This document shows positions 46,204 through 55,659 of a DNA stretch of 64,000 nucleotides, in pieces. The number at the start of each line of letters is the position of its first letter. Position 1 is the first letter of the stretch. This DNA is from Janthinobacterium lividum (GTDB lineage Bacteria > Pseudomonadota > Gammaproteobacteria > Burkholderiales > Burkholderiaceae_D): NCBI RefSeq assembly GCF_023509035.1, contig NZ_CP075583.1, forward strand, positions 2,108,001-2,172,000. The letters run 5' to 3'. The position numbers and the translations under genes are program-made. Below the pieces are notes generated by a model. It was not told where the DNA came from. It made no database searches and saw only the letters and a list, made by a program, of their open reading frames with translations.

Positions 46204-46320
46204 GCGGCGGCAGCGAAAAAGACGGCACGCCGAAGTTCCGGCCGCCTGCTGATCGTGTTGTTACTGGCCGTGGCCCTGATCGGCGTGCTCACCTTTGCCG
46301 CCGAGGCGTATTATTCGTAG
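46200..46320 (+). CDS. Candidate 39-residue single-pass membrane protein, apparent +1 frameshift
   Basis: ATG 46200 overlaps the stop of the quinone oxidoreductase gene (ATGA) and gives the polar start MSGGSEKDGTPKFR. If one of the two C at 46242-46243 is removed, the chain continues RLLIVLLLAVALIGVLTFAA and ends EAYYS at a TAG just before a terminator. That makes a classic small inner-membrane protein: a polar N-terminus, one 20-residue helix and a short tail. The length of 121 bases (40 codons plus one) fits the single-base indels seen elsewhere. No homologue is recalled. Confidence 0.5.
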
Positions 46321-46324
46321 GCAT

Positions 46325-46366
46325 AAAAAAACCGGCTTGCGCATTGCTGCACAAGCCGGTTTTTTT
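46325..46366. terminator. Bidirectional rho-independent terminator
   Basis: ACCGGCTTG (46331-46339) pairs with CAAGCCGGT (46352-46360). A run of A lies before the stem and a run of T after it. It serves the rightward quinone oxidoreductase unit and the leftward DUF4136 lipoprotein gene, which ends at 46381. Confidence 0.9.
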
Positions 46367-46380
46367 GTCTTGCCACATCA

Positions 46381-47010
46381 TTATTCTATTTTGACTTCGA
46401 CTTTACGGGGCACGCCACTCTGGCCGGGGAAGTCGGCAAAGGCGCTGGCCACCATGGCAGGCATCACCTGCGGCGTGGCGCGCGTGTTGCTGGTCGATTG
46501 CACGGTCACGTCGTACAGTTTCTTGCCGTTGCGGTCATTGATCGTCACGCGCAATTCGCGTTCGTATTTATGGCGCACGCTTTCTTCCACGTCCATCGGA
46601 CCATACCAGTAGGGGTTGTAGGCAAAGCGGCCATAGCCTGGCCACGCGCCGTAGCGGTAGCCGTAGCGGCCAGGCCAGTAGCCAGGGCCATACCAGAATG
46701 GATCTGACGCCTGCAGCACGCGCTCAGGATAGTCGACGGTGGAAAACTGCATCGCCACGCGCAAATTGGCTGCAGCCGGGCCGGAAGCTTCGCCGAAGCC
46801 GTGCTTGGCCAGTTCCGCGCGCACCAGGTTCTGGTAGCTGCGGTATTCCAGCGTGTCGTTTTCCGCCGCTGGCGCTTCAAACGCATACGATTTGTCCTGC
46901 AATTGCGCAGGCCACTCATGGAAGACGGTCACATCGCTGCGTATGGTGGTGGCGCATCCGGTCAGCAACACGGTCAATGCGGCCATCATGATGGTGAGAT
47001 ATCGTTTCAT
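46381..47010 (-). CDS. DUF4136-type lipoprotein
   Basis: A 209-residue envelope lipoprotein. The signal peptide MKRYLTIMMAALTVLLTGC ends in the lipobox LTGC, so Cys19 should be lipidated. The body matches the DUF4136 style: early TTIRSDVTVFHEWP, a central Tyr/Trp/Gly-rich segment (GPGYWPGRYGYRYGAWPGYG), and a beta-strand end LRVTINDRNGKKLYDVTVQS. A perfect AGGAGG lies before ATG 47010. Function unknown. It is divergent from pepN and shares a terminator with the preceding rightward genes. Confidence 0.88.
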   Translation of the reverse strand: MKRYLTIMMAALTVLLTGCATTIRSDVTVFHEWPAQLQDKSYAFEAPAAENDTLEYRSYQNLVRAELAKHGFGEASGPAAANLRVAMQFSTVDYPERVLQASDPFWYGPGYWPGRYGYRYGAWPGYGRFAYNPYWYGPMDVEESVRHKYERELRVTINDRNGKKLYDVTVQSTSNTRATPQVMPAMVASAFADFPGQSGVPRKVEVKIE

Positions 47011-47208
47011 TGCATGACCTCCTGATAGTAGACGCAATTCATCGCTTAGTATTATAAGAATAGTTCTATTTGTTTCTATTCATTATTACAGAATGTTACC
47101 GAGCATGTCTGCGTGTAAGGGAATCCAACATTCCTGAGCTGAATCGCGACTATCGGGGGGCTGGTGTTGGTAAAATAGGCTTTTGCCTCCGCTCCCACCC
47201 AAATCCCT

Positions 47209-49863
47209 ATGCGCACAGACAGCCCTCAGACGATTTACCGCAAAGATTACACGCCGCCCAGCTTCCTGGTCGACAGCGTCGAACTTGGTTTCGATCTTGA
47301 TCCCGCCCGCACAGTGGTGGCGAGCCGGATCCGCATGCGCCACAACCCGGTCAGCACCAGCCGCAGCATCGAATTGCACGGCGAACATATTGAACTGGTG
47401 CAAGTCCGCCTGAATGGCAAGCTGCTCAAACCGTCGCAGTACAAGCTGACGGCCAGCATGCTGACGATTCCAAAGGCACCGGACGATGTTACGCTCGATA
47501 TCGAAACCGTGCTGGCGCCGCAAGACAATACCTCGCTGTCCGGCCTGTACGTGTCGAACCACAATTTCTTCACGCAGTGCGAGGCCGAAGGCTTCCGCCG
47601 CATCACCTTCTTCCCGGACCGCCCGGACGTGATGGCCAAGTACACGGTCATGCTGCGCGCCGACAAGGACAAATATCCGGTGCTGCTATCGAACGGCAAC
47701 CTGATCGAAGAGGGCGACCTCGGTGATGGCCGCCACTACGCCAAGTGGGAAGACCCGTTCAAGAAACCATCCTACCTGTTCGCCCTGGTGGCGGCGCGCC
47801 TGGTGTGCCAGGAAGAGCGCTACACCCTGAAGTCCGGCCGCGAAGTGTTGCTGCAGGTGTGGGTGGAAGACGGTAACCTGGATAAAACCGACTACGCCAT
47901 GCAGTCGCTGAAAAACTCGATTCGCTGGGACGAGGAGCGCTTCGGCCTGGAACTGGACCTGGACCGCTTCATGATCGTCGCCGTGGGCGACTTTAATATG
48001 GGCGCCATGGAAAACAAGGGTTTGAACATCTTCAATACCAAGTATGTGCTGGCCAATTCGCGCGTGGCGACCGACGTCGATTACGCAGGTATCGAAGCGG
48101 TGGTGGGCCACGAATACTTCCATAACTGGACCGGCAACCGCGTGACGTGCCGCGACTGGTTCCAGCTGTCGCTGAAAGAAGGCTTGACGGTGTTCCGCGA
48201 CCAGGAATTTTCGGCCGACATGATCGGCACGGACACGGGCCGCGCCGTCACGCGCATCGACCAGGTGCGCACCCTGCGCCAGGCGCAGTTCCCTGAAGAC
48301 GCCGGTCCGATGGCGCATCCCGTGCGTCCGGATTCTTTCGTCGAAATCAATAACTTTTACACGGTCACGATCTACGAAAAAGGCGCCGAAGTGGTGCGCA
48401 TGGTCCAGACCCTGGTGGGCCGCGACGGTTTCCGCAAGGGCATGGACCTGTACTTCGAGCGCCATGATGGCCAGGCAGTGCAGTGCGACGACTTCCGTGC
48501 CGCCATGGCGGACGCGAATGGCCGCGACTTTACCCAGTTCGAGCGCTGGTACAGCCAGGCCGGCACACCGGTGGTGACGGCTTCCACGCGCTACGACGCT
48601 GCCAGCCAGACGTTCGAGCTGACCTTGTCGCAAAGCTGCCCCGCCACGCCGGGCCAGCCGAAAAAACTGCCGTTCCACATTCCCGTCACCGTCGGCTTGC
48701 TGGCAGCGGACGGCTGCGACCTGCCGCTGTATGTGGATGGCGTGGCATCGAACGGCGCTACCAGCGTCGTGCTGGAATTGACGCAAGCTTCGCAAACCTT
48801 CCGCTTCACGCAGGTGGCGGAATCGCCCGTACCGTCGCTGCTGCGCGACTTTTCCGCGCCGGTGGTGCTGGAATATGATTACACTGACGCCGAACTGCTG
48901 CACCTGTTCCGTCACGACAGCGACCCGGTCAACCGCTGGGAAGCGGGTCAGCGCCTGGCCATGGAACGCCTGCTGAAACTGAGCGGCGCCGTCGCCGCCG
49001 GAGAGACCTTGGCGCTGGACGACACCTTCATCGAAGCGCAGCGCGCCCTGCTGGCCGACGAAACGCTCGATCCTGCCTTCCGCGAACTGGCCCTGATCCT
49101 GCCGTCGGAAACCATCATCGCCGAGCGCCTGGCGCAAGTCGACCCGCAGGCGATCCATGCGGCGCGCCAGTTTATGCGCCGCACCATCGCGGCCGCGCTC
49201 AAACCTGAATTGCTGGCGCAATACCACGCCAACCAGACGCCGGGCGAATACAGTCCGGACGCCCTGTCGGCCGGCAAGCGCGCGTTGAAAAACCTGGCCC
49301 TGTCCTATTTGCTGATCGCACCGGGCGCGCAAGAGCTGGCCCTGGCGCAGCAGCAGTTCGACGGTGCCGGCAACATGACGGACCGCGCGGCCGCCTTGGG
49401 CGCTCTGATGCATTCGGGTTCCGCATCGCACGCGCAGGCGGCCCTGGCCAGTTTCTATGCCGACTTCGAGAACGAAGCGCTGGTGGTCGACAAGTGGTTC
49501 GCCATGCAGGCGGCGGCGCCATCGACCGATGTGCAAGCCGTACGCCAGTTGATGACGCATCCGGCCTTCACCCTGAAAAATCCGAACCGCGCGCGCAGCC
49601 TGATCTTCAATTTCACCAACGGCAATCCGTCGCAATTCCATGCGGCTGATGGCAGCGGCTACGCCTTCTGGGCCGAGCAAGTCATCGCGCTCGACGCCCT
49701 GAACCCGCAAGTGGCCGCCCGCCTGGCGCGCTCCATGGACCGCTGGCGCCGTTACGTGCCCGCGCTGCAAAGCCACATGCGCGATGCGCTGGAAAAAGTC
49801 GCCGGCCAGGCCAGTTTGTCGAATGACGTGATGGAAGTCGTCAGCAAGGCATTGGCCAATTAA
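47209..49863 (+). CDS. pepN: Aminopeptidase N (M1 family)
   Basis: Cytosolic zinc aminopeptidase of 884 residues, the normal length. The substrate-anchoring motif GAMENKG lies near residue 264. The zinc site HEYFHNW near residue 300 is followed by the third ligand Glu in LKEGLTVFRDQEF. C-terminal alpha-helical domains run to MEVVSKALAN. ATG 47209 gives MRTDSPQTIYRKDY, the expected N-terminus. Followed after 33 bases by fbp, probably in one transcript. Confidence 0.97.
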   Translation: MRTDSPQTIYRKDYTPPSFLVDSVELGFDLDPARTVVASRIRMRHNPVSTSRSIELHGEHIELVQVRLNGKLLKPSQYKLTASMLTIPKAPDDVTLDIETVLAPQDNTSLSGLYVSNHNFFTQCEAEGFRRITFFPDRPDVMAKYTVMLRADKDKYPVLLSNGNLIEEGDLGDGRHYAKWEDPFKKPSYLFALVAARLVCQEERYTLKSGREVLLQVWVEDGNLDKTDYAMQSLKNSIRWDEERFGLELDLDRFMIVAVGDFNMGAMENKGLNIFNTKYVLANSRVATDVDYAGIEAVVGHEYFHNWTGNRVTCRDWFQLSLKEGLTVFRDQEFSADMIGTDTGRAVTRIDQVRTLRQAQFPEDAGPMAHPVRPDSFVEINNFYTVTIYEKGAEVVRMVQTLVGRDGFRKGMDLYFERHDGQAVQCDDFRAAMADANGRDFTQFERWYSQAGTPVVTASTRYDAASQTFELTLSQSCPATPGQPKKLPFHIPVTVGLLAADGCDLPLYVDGVASNGATSVVLELTQASQTFRFTQVAESPVPSLLRDFSAPVVLEYDYTDAELLHLFRHDSDPVNRWEAGQRLAMERLLKLSGAVAAGETLALDDTFIEAQRALLADETLDPAFRELALILPSETIIAERLAQVDPQAIHAARQFMRRTIAAALKPELLAQYHANQTPGEYSPDALSAGKRALKNLALSYLLIAPGAQELALAQQQFDGAGNMTDRAAALGALMHSGSASHAQAALASFYADFENEALVVDKWFAMQAAAPSTDVQAVRQLMTHPAFTLKNPNRARSLIFNFTNGNPSQFHAADGSGYAFWAEQVIALDALNPQVAARLARSMDRWRRYVPALQSHMRDALEKVAGQASLSNDVMEVVSKALAN

Positions 49864-49896
49864 CACCGCAATAACACATCAAAACAGAGGGATTTC

Positions 49897-50898
49897 ATGA
49901 AACGCATCAGTCTTACGCAATACCTGGTTGAAGAGCAGCGCTCGAACAACAGCATTCCGGCCGAACTGCGCCTGCTGATCGAAGTCGTCGCGCGCGCGTG
50001 CAAAACCATCAGCCACGCTGTCGGCAAGGGCGCCCTCGGTGAGGTGCTGGGCACGGCCGACACGGAAAACGTGCAGGGCGAAGTGCAGAAAAAACTCGAC
50101 ATCATCTCCAACGAGATCCTGCTCGAAGCGAACGAATGGGGCGGACACCTGGCGGCCATGGCGTCGGAAGAGATGGAATCGATCCACCCGATCCCGAACC
50201 GCTATCCGAAGGGCGAATACATGCTGCTGTTCGACCCACTGGATGGCTCGTCGAACATCGATGTCAATGTGTCCATCGGCACCATCTTCTCGGTGCTCAA
50301 AGCCCCGGAAGGCATGGGACAGCCGACCGAGCAGGACTTCATGCAGGCGGGTGCCAAGCAAGTGGCTGCCGGCTACGCCGTGTATGGCCCGCAAACCATG
50401 CTGGTGCTGACCTTCGGCAATGGCGTGAACTGCTTCACCCTGGACCGCGAAATGGGTTCGTGGGTCCTCACGCAAAGCAATATGCAGATTCCGCCGACGA
50501 CGAAGGAATTCGCCATCAATATGTCGAACGCGCGCCACTGGCATCCGCCTGTGAAACGCTATGTCGATGAACTGCTGGCCGGCGACACGGGCCCGCGCGG
50601 CACCAACTTCAACATGCGCTGGATCGCCTCGATGGTGGCCGACGTGCACCGCATCCTGAACCGTGGCGGCATCTTCATGTACCCGGCCGACCTGCGCGAC
50701 ACCTCGATGCCCGGCAAGCTGCGCCTGATGTACGAAGCGAACCCGATGGCCTTCATCGTCGAGCAAGCCGGCGGCGCGGCCACCGACGGCCAGCAGCGCA
50801 TCATGGACATCGCCCCGCACAAGCTGCACCAGCGCGTGCCCGTCTTCCTCGGCTCGAAAGACGAAGTGGCCCGCGTCACGGCCTACCACGCTGAGTAA
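49897..50898 (+). CDS. fbp: Class I fructose-1,6-bisphosphatase
   Basis: Gluconeogenic phosphatase of 333 residues. Seen: metal-binding [26 protein letters not shown] (DPLDGSS near residue 110), [16 protein letters not shown], and the C-terminal [21 protein letters not shown], all diagnostic of class I. AGAGGG lies eight bases before the ATG. Downstream of pepN and upstream of tRNA-Thr. Confidence 0.97.
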   Translation: MKRISLTQYLVEEQRSNNSIPAELRLLIEVVARACKTISHAVGKGALGEVLGTADTENVQGEVQKKLDIISNEILLEANEWGGHLAAMASEEMESIHPIPNRYPKGEYMLLFDPLDGSSNIDVNVSIGTIFSVLKAPEGMGQPTEQDFMQAGAKQVAAGYAVYGPQTMLVLTFGNGVNCFTLDREMGSWVLTQSNMQIPPTTKEFAINMSNARHWHPPVKRYVDELLAGDTGPRGTNFNMRWIASMVADVHRILNRGGIFMYPADLRDTSMPGKLRLMYEANPMAFIVEQAGGAATDGQQRIMDIAPHKLHQRVPVFLGSKDEVARVTAYHAE

Positions 50899-51014
50899 AA
50901 AGTCGCACTTTTCCACGATTTTCAGCGGCCCGCAGCCGGGTCGCTAAAAAAATGCAAAAAAGTTCGCGTTGACACTAGCAAATTTTGTGCATTGTTTGTA
51001 GAATGTGGGTCTTC

Positions 51015-51090
51015 GCCGTTGTAGCTCAGTTGGTAGAGCAGCACATTCGTAATGTGAAGGTCGCCAGTTCGATTCCGGCCAACGGCACCA
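51015..51090 (+). tRNA. tRNA-Thr (anticodon CGT), CCA encoded
   Basis: A 76-base cloverleaf. The acceptor arms GCCGTTG and CAACGGC pair fully, the D arm is GCTC...GAGC, and the anticodon loop TTCGTAA carries CGT. TTCGATT is the T loop. The G27-A43 mismatch is also present in the E. coli tRNA-Thr(CGT) as I recall it, and the T stem has one A-C mismatch. CCA is encoded. A TTGACA at 50969 lies upstream, but the nearest TAGAAT is 24 bases further on, so the promoter is unclear. Confidence 0.95.
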
Positions 51091-51101
51091 AGTTTCATCA
51101 G

Positions 51102-51137
51102 AAAACCCGCTTACTTGCAAAAGTCAGCGGGTTTTTT
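51102..51137 (+). terminator. Terminator of tRNA-Thr
   Basis: AAAACCCGCT (51102-51111) pairs with AGCGGGTTTT (51126-51135), followed by more T. It lies twelve bases after the tRNA. Confidence 0.88.
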
Positions 51138-51286
51138 GTTGTCCTTGATTTCAGCGCCATGGCTGACGGGAGCAATTTTTACTGAAGCCAGGCCGCGCGC
51201 TCGAACCCAGGCGCGGTGCTCCGCCGGGATACACGGTCTGCAGACTACAATATTGCATTGTCTTTCACATCAACGGAACTTTACCC

Positions 51287-51726
51287 ATGCCCGACAAAAT
51301 CTACCAGTATCTGACCTCGCCCGGTGTGGACGATGGCGATACGCCCCCGTGGTCGATCTCGATCTCTACTTCGCAGGCAATACCGATGAAGAGTCGATCG
51401 CGCCGAACCAGTGGGGCTATGGCCGCCCGCCGATTGCGCAGCTGTATGACATGTTCCGCGAGATCGCCGCCAGGCCGGACGTGGAAAAGGTGCTGGTCGG
51501 CTTGCACCAGGACTGGTGCGATTATGGCCAGGCGGACGTGGACGCGAAACGTTTTCCGGCTGCGGAAAACGTGCATATCTTCACGTCCGCACGCCAGGAC
51601 GAGGTTGAGTGCTGGATCGCCGGCATGGAAGCCGACGGCGTCATCCCTGGCTGGCCTTATGGCAAGCCCGACAACGCTCCTGAGCCGTCAGAGGGCTATA
51701 CCGTGCTGTCGGTCTGCTGGGACTGA
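51287..51726 (+). CDS. Hypothetical protein, apparent -1 frameshift
   Basis: About 146 residues when read across the break. It starts MPDKIYQYLTSPGVDDGDTP. The frame fails at five C (51344-51348). With six it continues VVDLDLYFAGNTDEESIAPN and runs to the stop, ending GYTVLSVCWD. The 440 bases are one short of 147 codons. The protein is acidic and soluble, rich in Asp and Tyr, with no signal peptide. The order of short strands and helices (EKVLVGLHQDWCDYGQ, ENVHIFTSARQDEVECWIAG) suggests a small alpha/beta domain. Family not recognised. Confidence 0.65.
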
Positions 51727-51733
51727 GCGCCGC

Positions 51734-52826
51734 TCAGAAATTGTGCCTTATCCCCAGCGCCACGCCCGACATGGTGGCGCCCTTTGTTTCTGTTTCCCGT
51801 CCCAGGCTGTTGATGGCAAAGTCGGCGATGCCGTGGCGGCCGTTGGCCAGGCGCGTGTAGTAGGCATACAGGCTGCTGCGTTTCGATAGCTGGTAGTCAT
51901 AGCCGGCGGTGGCGTGGGTGGCGCCCGTATCCGCTCCCGCACGCACCGTGCCGATGGTTTCCAGCGCGCTGCCGCTGGCGCTTTGGGCATGCGCCAGGCC
52001 GAAACGCAGGCCGTGGCGGCCGAACTGGCGCTGTGGCGGAAAAGTAGGCCGTGCGCCGGCGCAGCTCACCCGTGGGCGTGGCGTAGCGCAGGCTTTCCAG
52101 CACCACCGCCAGCTGCGTGGCGCTGTCGATCCTCCAGGCCAGGGCCAGCTTGCTGCCATGGTCAGTCAGGCCCCGTCCCTGGTAGTCGTGATGGTCTTCC
52201 TGCGCCAGGGTGGCATATAGGACGCCGCCGTCGTAGATCAGGGCGGCCGAGGTCAGTGCCGGATGCGCGCCGCTGGCGGGGCGTTCTTCCCCCATGCCAC
52301 GCGCCACGCGCAGCGACCAGCCCTGCCACTGCGGCGTCCAGTAATGCACGCTGTTCTGCTGGCGCCGGTCGAAGGAATACGTGTTGCTGGTATTGCTTTC
52401 GGTGGCGCCCGCGCCGTTGCCCATCAGGCTCATGTAGCCGGCCGTGGTGGGATAAAACGGGTCGAGCGCGGAGGTGGCGCTGTTGTAGGGCAGGGTCCAG
52501 TTGCCAGCAAAGAGCGTGCCCCACGGGCCGGCAATGCCGACACGCGTGTCGCGCGCGGCGATTGACCCCGTGCCCGTGTCGGGCGACAGCGTGCCCTCGA
52601 CCTGGAACAGCGCCTGCCAGCCGCCGCCCAGGTCTTCGCTGCCGCGAAAGCCGAGTACCGAGCGATTGTTGGAGACACGCTGCACGTTGTTACCGCTGCC
52701 GGAACCATGCAGCGCTTCGACCGCCACGTTCAGGCGGCCGTACAGCTGCACATTTTCTTGTGCCGCGGCGGGCAGCGCTGCCGCCAGTGCCAGGGCACCG
52801 GCAGCGCATGAAAACACGCACCTCAC
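51734..52826 (-). CDS. Gram-negative porin (16-strand general porin), apparent +1 frameshift
   Basis: Outer-membrane porin of about 363 residues, of the betaproteobacterial OmpC-like type. A GTG start at 52826 with GAGG upstream gives a signal peptide ending LPAAAQ, then ENVQLYGRLNVAVEAL and NRSVLGFRGSEDLGGGWQAL, typical of the family. The frame breaks after YFSATA at GG on the plus strand (52027-52028), where a single G keeps frame. It continues QFGRHGLRFGLAHAQSA to SGVALGIRHNF with the C-terminal Phe. The 1093 bases equal 364 codons plus one. It starts eight bases after the amidohydrolase stop. Confidence 0.88.
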
Positions 52827-52833
52827 CCGCGCC

Positions 52834-54705
52834 TCAAAACGCAAAGCAGCTGCACCCCAGCGCGCCCCAGAAGCCGGAGTGGCTGGAGACGGGCACGGAA
52901 CTCTTGCGCGCCACGTCGTGGGCGTGGGCGTGCACGCCGCAGGCACCCTGGCACTGGTGCTGCATGACGCTGCTCTTTTGCGGCGGCGCGGCGCGGTAGT
53001 GGCCGGCCACGTTTTTCACGGGCGACCAGTCGGGCAGCACGGGAATCGGGGGCGGCGCCAGCTTGGTAAATTCCGCCTGGCCGTAGACGATCTTGCCGCC
53101 GACGATGGTGAGCACCGATTCGATCGACTTGATCGCCTCTTCATCGATGCTGAAAAAATCCGCGCTCAGCACGGCCAGGTCGGCCAGCATGCCTTCCTGG
53201 ATGCGGCCCTTCTTGCCTTGCTCGCTGGAGAACCAAGCGCTGCCCGCCGTCCACAGTTCCAGCGCCGTGTCGCGCGACAAATGGCTGCCCGCGTCGTACA
53301 GGCGCAAGCCGCCCACGGTGCGGCCCGATACCAGCCAGTACAGCGCCGTCCACGGGTTGTAGCTGGCGACCCTGGTGGCGTCGGTGCCGCCGCCCACCGG
53401 CACGCCCGTTTGCAGCATGCGCGCGATCGGCGGCGTGGCCTTGGCCGCTTCGGCACCGTAGCGGTCGACAAAGTACTCGCCCTGGAAGGCCATGCGGTGC
53501 TGGATGGCGATGCCGCCGCCCAGCGCCTTGACCCGGTCGATGTTTTTCGGCGTGATGGTTTCGCAGTGGTCGAACATCCAGTGCAGGCCGTCGAACGGGA
53601 TATCGCGGTTGACCTTTTCAAAGACCGTCAGCATGCGGTCGATCGATTCGTCATAGGTGGCGTGCAGGCGGAAGGGCCAGCGTTTGGAGACCAGGTGGCG
53701 CACCACCTTTTCCAGTTCGTCGTCCATGCCGGGCGCCAGGTCCGGGCGCGGCTCGAGGAAATCCTCGAAGTCGGCGGCGGAAAACACCAGCATTTCGCCG
53801 GCGCCGTTATGGCGGTAGTAATCGTCGCCCTGGCCCGGCGTGACCATCTCCGTCCATTTTTCAAAATCTTCCAGTTCGCGGCCCTTGTTTTGCGTGAACA
53901 GGTTGTAGGCGATGCGTATCGTCAGCTGCCCTTCGCTTGCCAGCTGATCGACCACCGCGTAGTCTTCCGGATAATTCTGGAAGCCACCGCCCGCGTCGAT
54001 GGCGCTGGTCAGGCCGAGGCGATTGAGTTCGCGCATGAACTGGCGCGTGGAGTTGACCTGCAATTCGCGCGGCAGGGTCGGACCCTTGGCCAGGGTTGCA
54101 TATAAAATCATGGCGTTCGGGCGTGCTATCAGCATGCCGGTCGGGTTGCCGGAAGCGTCGCGCACGATTTCGCCGCCGGGCGGATTCGGCGTATTTTTAT
54201 CGTAGCCGACCACGCGCAAGGCGGCGCGGTTGAGCAGGGCGCGGTCGTACAGGTGCAAGATGAAGACGGGCGTATCTGGCGCCGCGGCGTTGATTTCATC
54301 GAGGGTCGGCATGCGCTTTTCCGCGAACTGGAATTCATTCCAGCCACCGACCACGCGCACCCATTGCGGGTTCGGCGTGCGCAGGGCCTGTTCCTTGAGC
54401 ATGCGCAGGGCGTCGGCCAGCGAAGGCACGCCTTCCCAGCGCAATTCCAGGTTGTAGTTCAAGCCGCCACGGATCAGGTGCAGGTGCGAGTCGTTCAGGC
54501 CGGGAATCACGGTGCGGCCACCCAGGTCGATCACGCGGCTGTCGGGCGCGCGGTGGCGCATGACGTCGTCGGCATCGCCGACGGCGAGGAATTTGCCGTC
54601 GGCGATGGCCACCGCGCTCGCTTGCGGGCAGCTTTTATCGACGGTATGAAAGCAGCCATTGAGCAAGATCAAGGGGGCGGTGGCGGGGAGGGTATGTTCT
54701 GGCAT
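52834..54705 (-). CDS. Amidohydrolase family protein (YtcJ-like, amidohydrolase 3)
   Basis: A 623-residue metal-dependent hydrolase. The N-terminal beta-sandwich leads into RTVIPGLNDSHLHLIRGGLN with the HxH metal motif. Later come FRLHATYDESIDRM and WMFDHCETITPKNIDRVKAL (metal ligands), and GGTDATRVASYNPWTALYWL. It matches the long-chain YtcJ-like group usually annotated as amidohydrolase of unknown substrate. The last 40 residues are His/Cys-rich (MQHQCQGACGVHAHAHD), unusual for the group and perhaps metal-binding. It is the upstream partner of the porin gene. Confidence 0.88.
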   Translation of the reverse strand: MPEHTLPATAPLILLNGCFHTVDKSCPQASAVAIADGKFLAVGDADDVMRHRAPDSRVIDLGGRTVIPGLNDSHLHLIRGGLNYNLELRWEGVPSLADALRMLKEQALRTPNPQWVRVVGGWNEFQFAEKRMPTLDEINAAAPDTPVFILHLYDRALLNRAALRVVGYDKNTPNPPGGEIVRDASGNPTGMLIARPNAMILYATLAKGPTLPRELQVNSTRQFMRELNRLGLTSAIDAGGGFQNYPEDYAVVDQLASEGQLTIRIAYNLFTQNKGRELEDFEKWTEMVTPGQGDDYYRHNGAGEMLVFSAADFEDFLEPRPDLAPGMDDELEKVVRHLVSKRWPFRLHATYDESIDRMLTVFEKVNRDIPFDGLHWMFDHCETITPKNIDRVKALGGGIAIQHRMAFQGEYFVDRYGAEAAKATPPIARMLQTGVPVGGGTDATRVASYNPWTALYWLVSGRTVGGLRLYDAGSHLSRDTALELWTAGSAWFSSEQGKKGRIQEGMLADLAVLSADFFSIDEEAIKSIESVLTIVGGKIVYGQAEFTKLAPPPIPVLPDWSPVKNVAGHYRAAPPQKSSVMQHQCQGACGVHAHAHDVARKSSVPVSSHSGFWGALGCSCFAF

Positions 54706-54954
54706 GGTGCAGCTCCATGGTTGCGGTGCAGGGGGAGGGGGCCGGCGTGCGCGGCGCGAAAGTCACGTCGTCCAGTGTAGCGGAGGTCCCACGGTTGAAC
54801 ACGGGCCAAAAGATCAGGTGGGCCGTGGCGTACTGGCCGAATGACGGGGGCGGCGGCCTGCCGCATGGCTTACCATGCAGGCAGTGGCGCCGGGGCGCTT
54901 CCCTGGCGCGTTTTTCGTTTTTTTAGTGCATTGCACAGTATCAGGAGTCATTCG

Positions 54955-55653
54955 ATGGATCAGCCACCACACAGCCGCTTGTTCGGCACCAGCCTGGGAT
55001 TTTTAGCGGGCTATGTCGATACCCTGGGTTTTATTGCCCTGTTTGGCCTGTTTACGGCCCATGTCACGGGTAACTTCGTGCTGATCGGCGCCGCCCTGGC
55101 GGACGCATCGCGCGCGTCCATCCTGCTGAAGTTTCTCGCTTTCCCCGCCTTTATCGCCGGCGTCGCCATTACGCGCCTGATGGTGCTGGCCGTGGAGCGC
55201 CGCGCCGGCCCGTCACTGACCCTGGCGATGCTGCTGCAGTGGGCCTTGCTGGCCGGCTTCATGGTGTTTGGCTGCCTGGCCGAGCCGATCGGCAAGGATG
55301 TCAGTTCCATGGCCATGGTGGCCGGCTTGCTGGGCACGGCCGCCATGGGCGTGCACAGCGCCACCAGCCGGCTGCTGCTGGCGCACCTGGCGCCCACTTC
55401 CATGATGACGGGCAACGTGACGCAGATCGTCATCGACACCGTCGACGTGCTGCGCGGCGCGGCCGATGGCGCCACCCATGCGCGCTGCGGGAAGTTCTTC
55501 TGGCCGCTGCTGGCCTTTGCCCTGGGCGCCATCGCCGCCGCCTTTGCCTACCTGGCCGTCGGCTTTGTGGCGCTGGCCGTGCCCTTGCTGCTGCTCGCTG
55601 GCCTGATCATCGTGCAGCACCGCAGCGGCCGCGTAGCCGTGCCGGCAGCCTGA
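54955..55653 (+). CDS. YoaK family membrane protein (DUF1275)
   Basis: A 232-residue inner-membrane protein with six helices. The start LFGTSLGFLAGYVDTLGFIA followed by TAHVTGNFVLIGA is the DUF1275 signature, and the second half repeats it as PTSMMTGNVTQIVIDTVD. ATG 54955 has AGGAG about nine bases upstream. Function unknown. It is followed six bases later by the sensor kinase gene, so the two probably share a transcript. Confidence 0.9.
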   Translation: MDQPPHSRLFGTSLGFLAGYVDTLGFIALFGLFTAHVTGNFVLIGAALADASRASILLKFLAFPAFIAGVAITRLMVLAVERRAGPSLTLAMLLQWALLAGFMVFGCLAEPIGKDVSSMAMVAGLLGTAAMGVHSATSRLLLAHLAPTSMMTGNVTQIVIDTVDVLRGAADGATHARCGKFFWPLLAFALGAIAAAFAYLAVGFVALAVPLLLLAGLIIVQHRSGRVAVPAA

Positions 55654-55659
55654 CCCACC

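Noticed and set aside
47686..49866. 726-codon open frame antisense to pepN
   Set aside because: Same reason: a shadow of a confirmed gene with biased composition and no supported start.
50969..51004. Sigma-70 promoter for tRNA-Thr
   Set aside because: TTGACA and TAGAAT are both good hexamers, but they are 24 bases apart, too far for a normal promoter. No -10 at 16-18 bases is convincing, so it is not listed as a feature.
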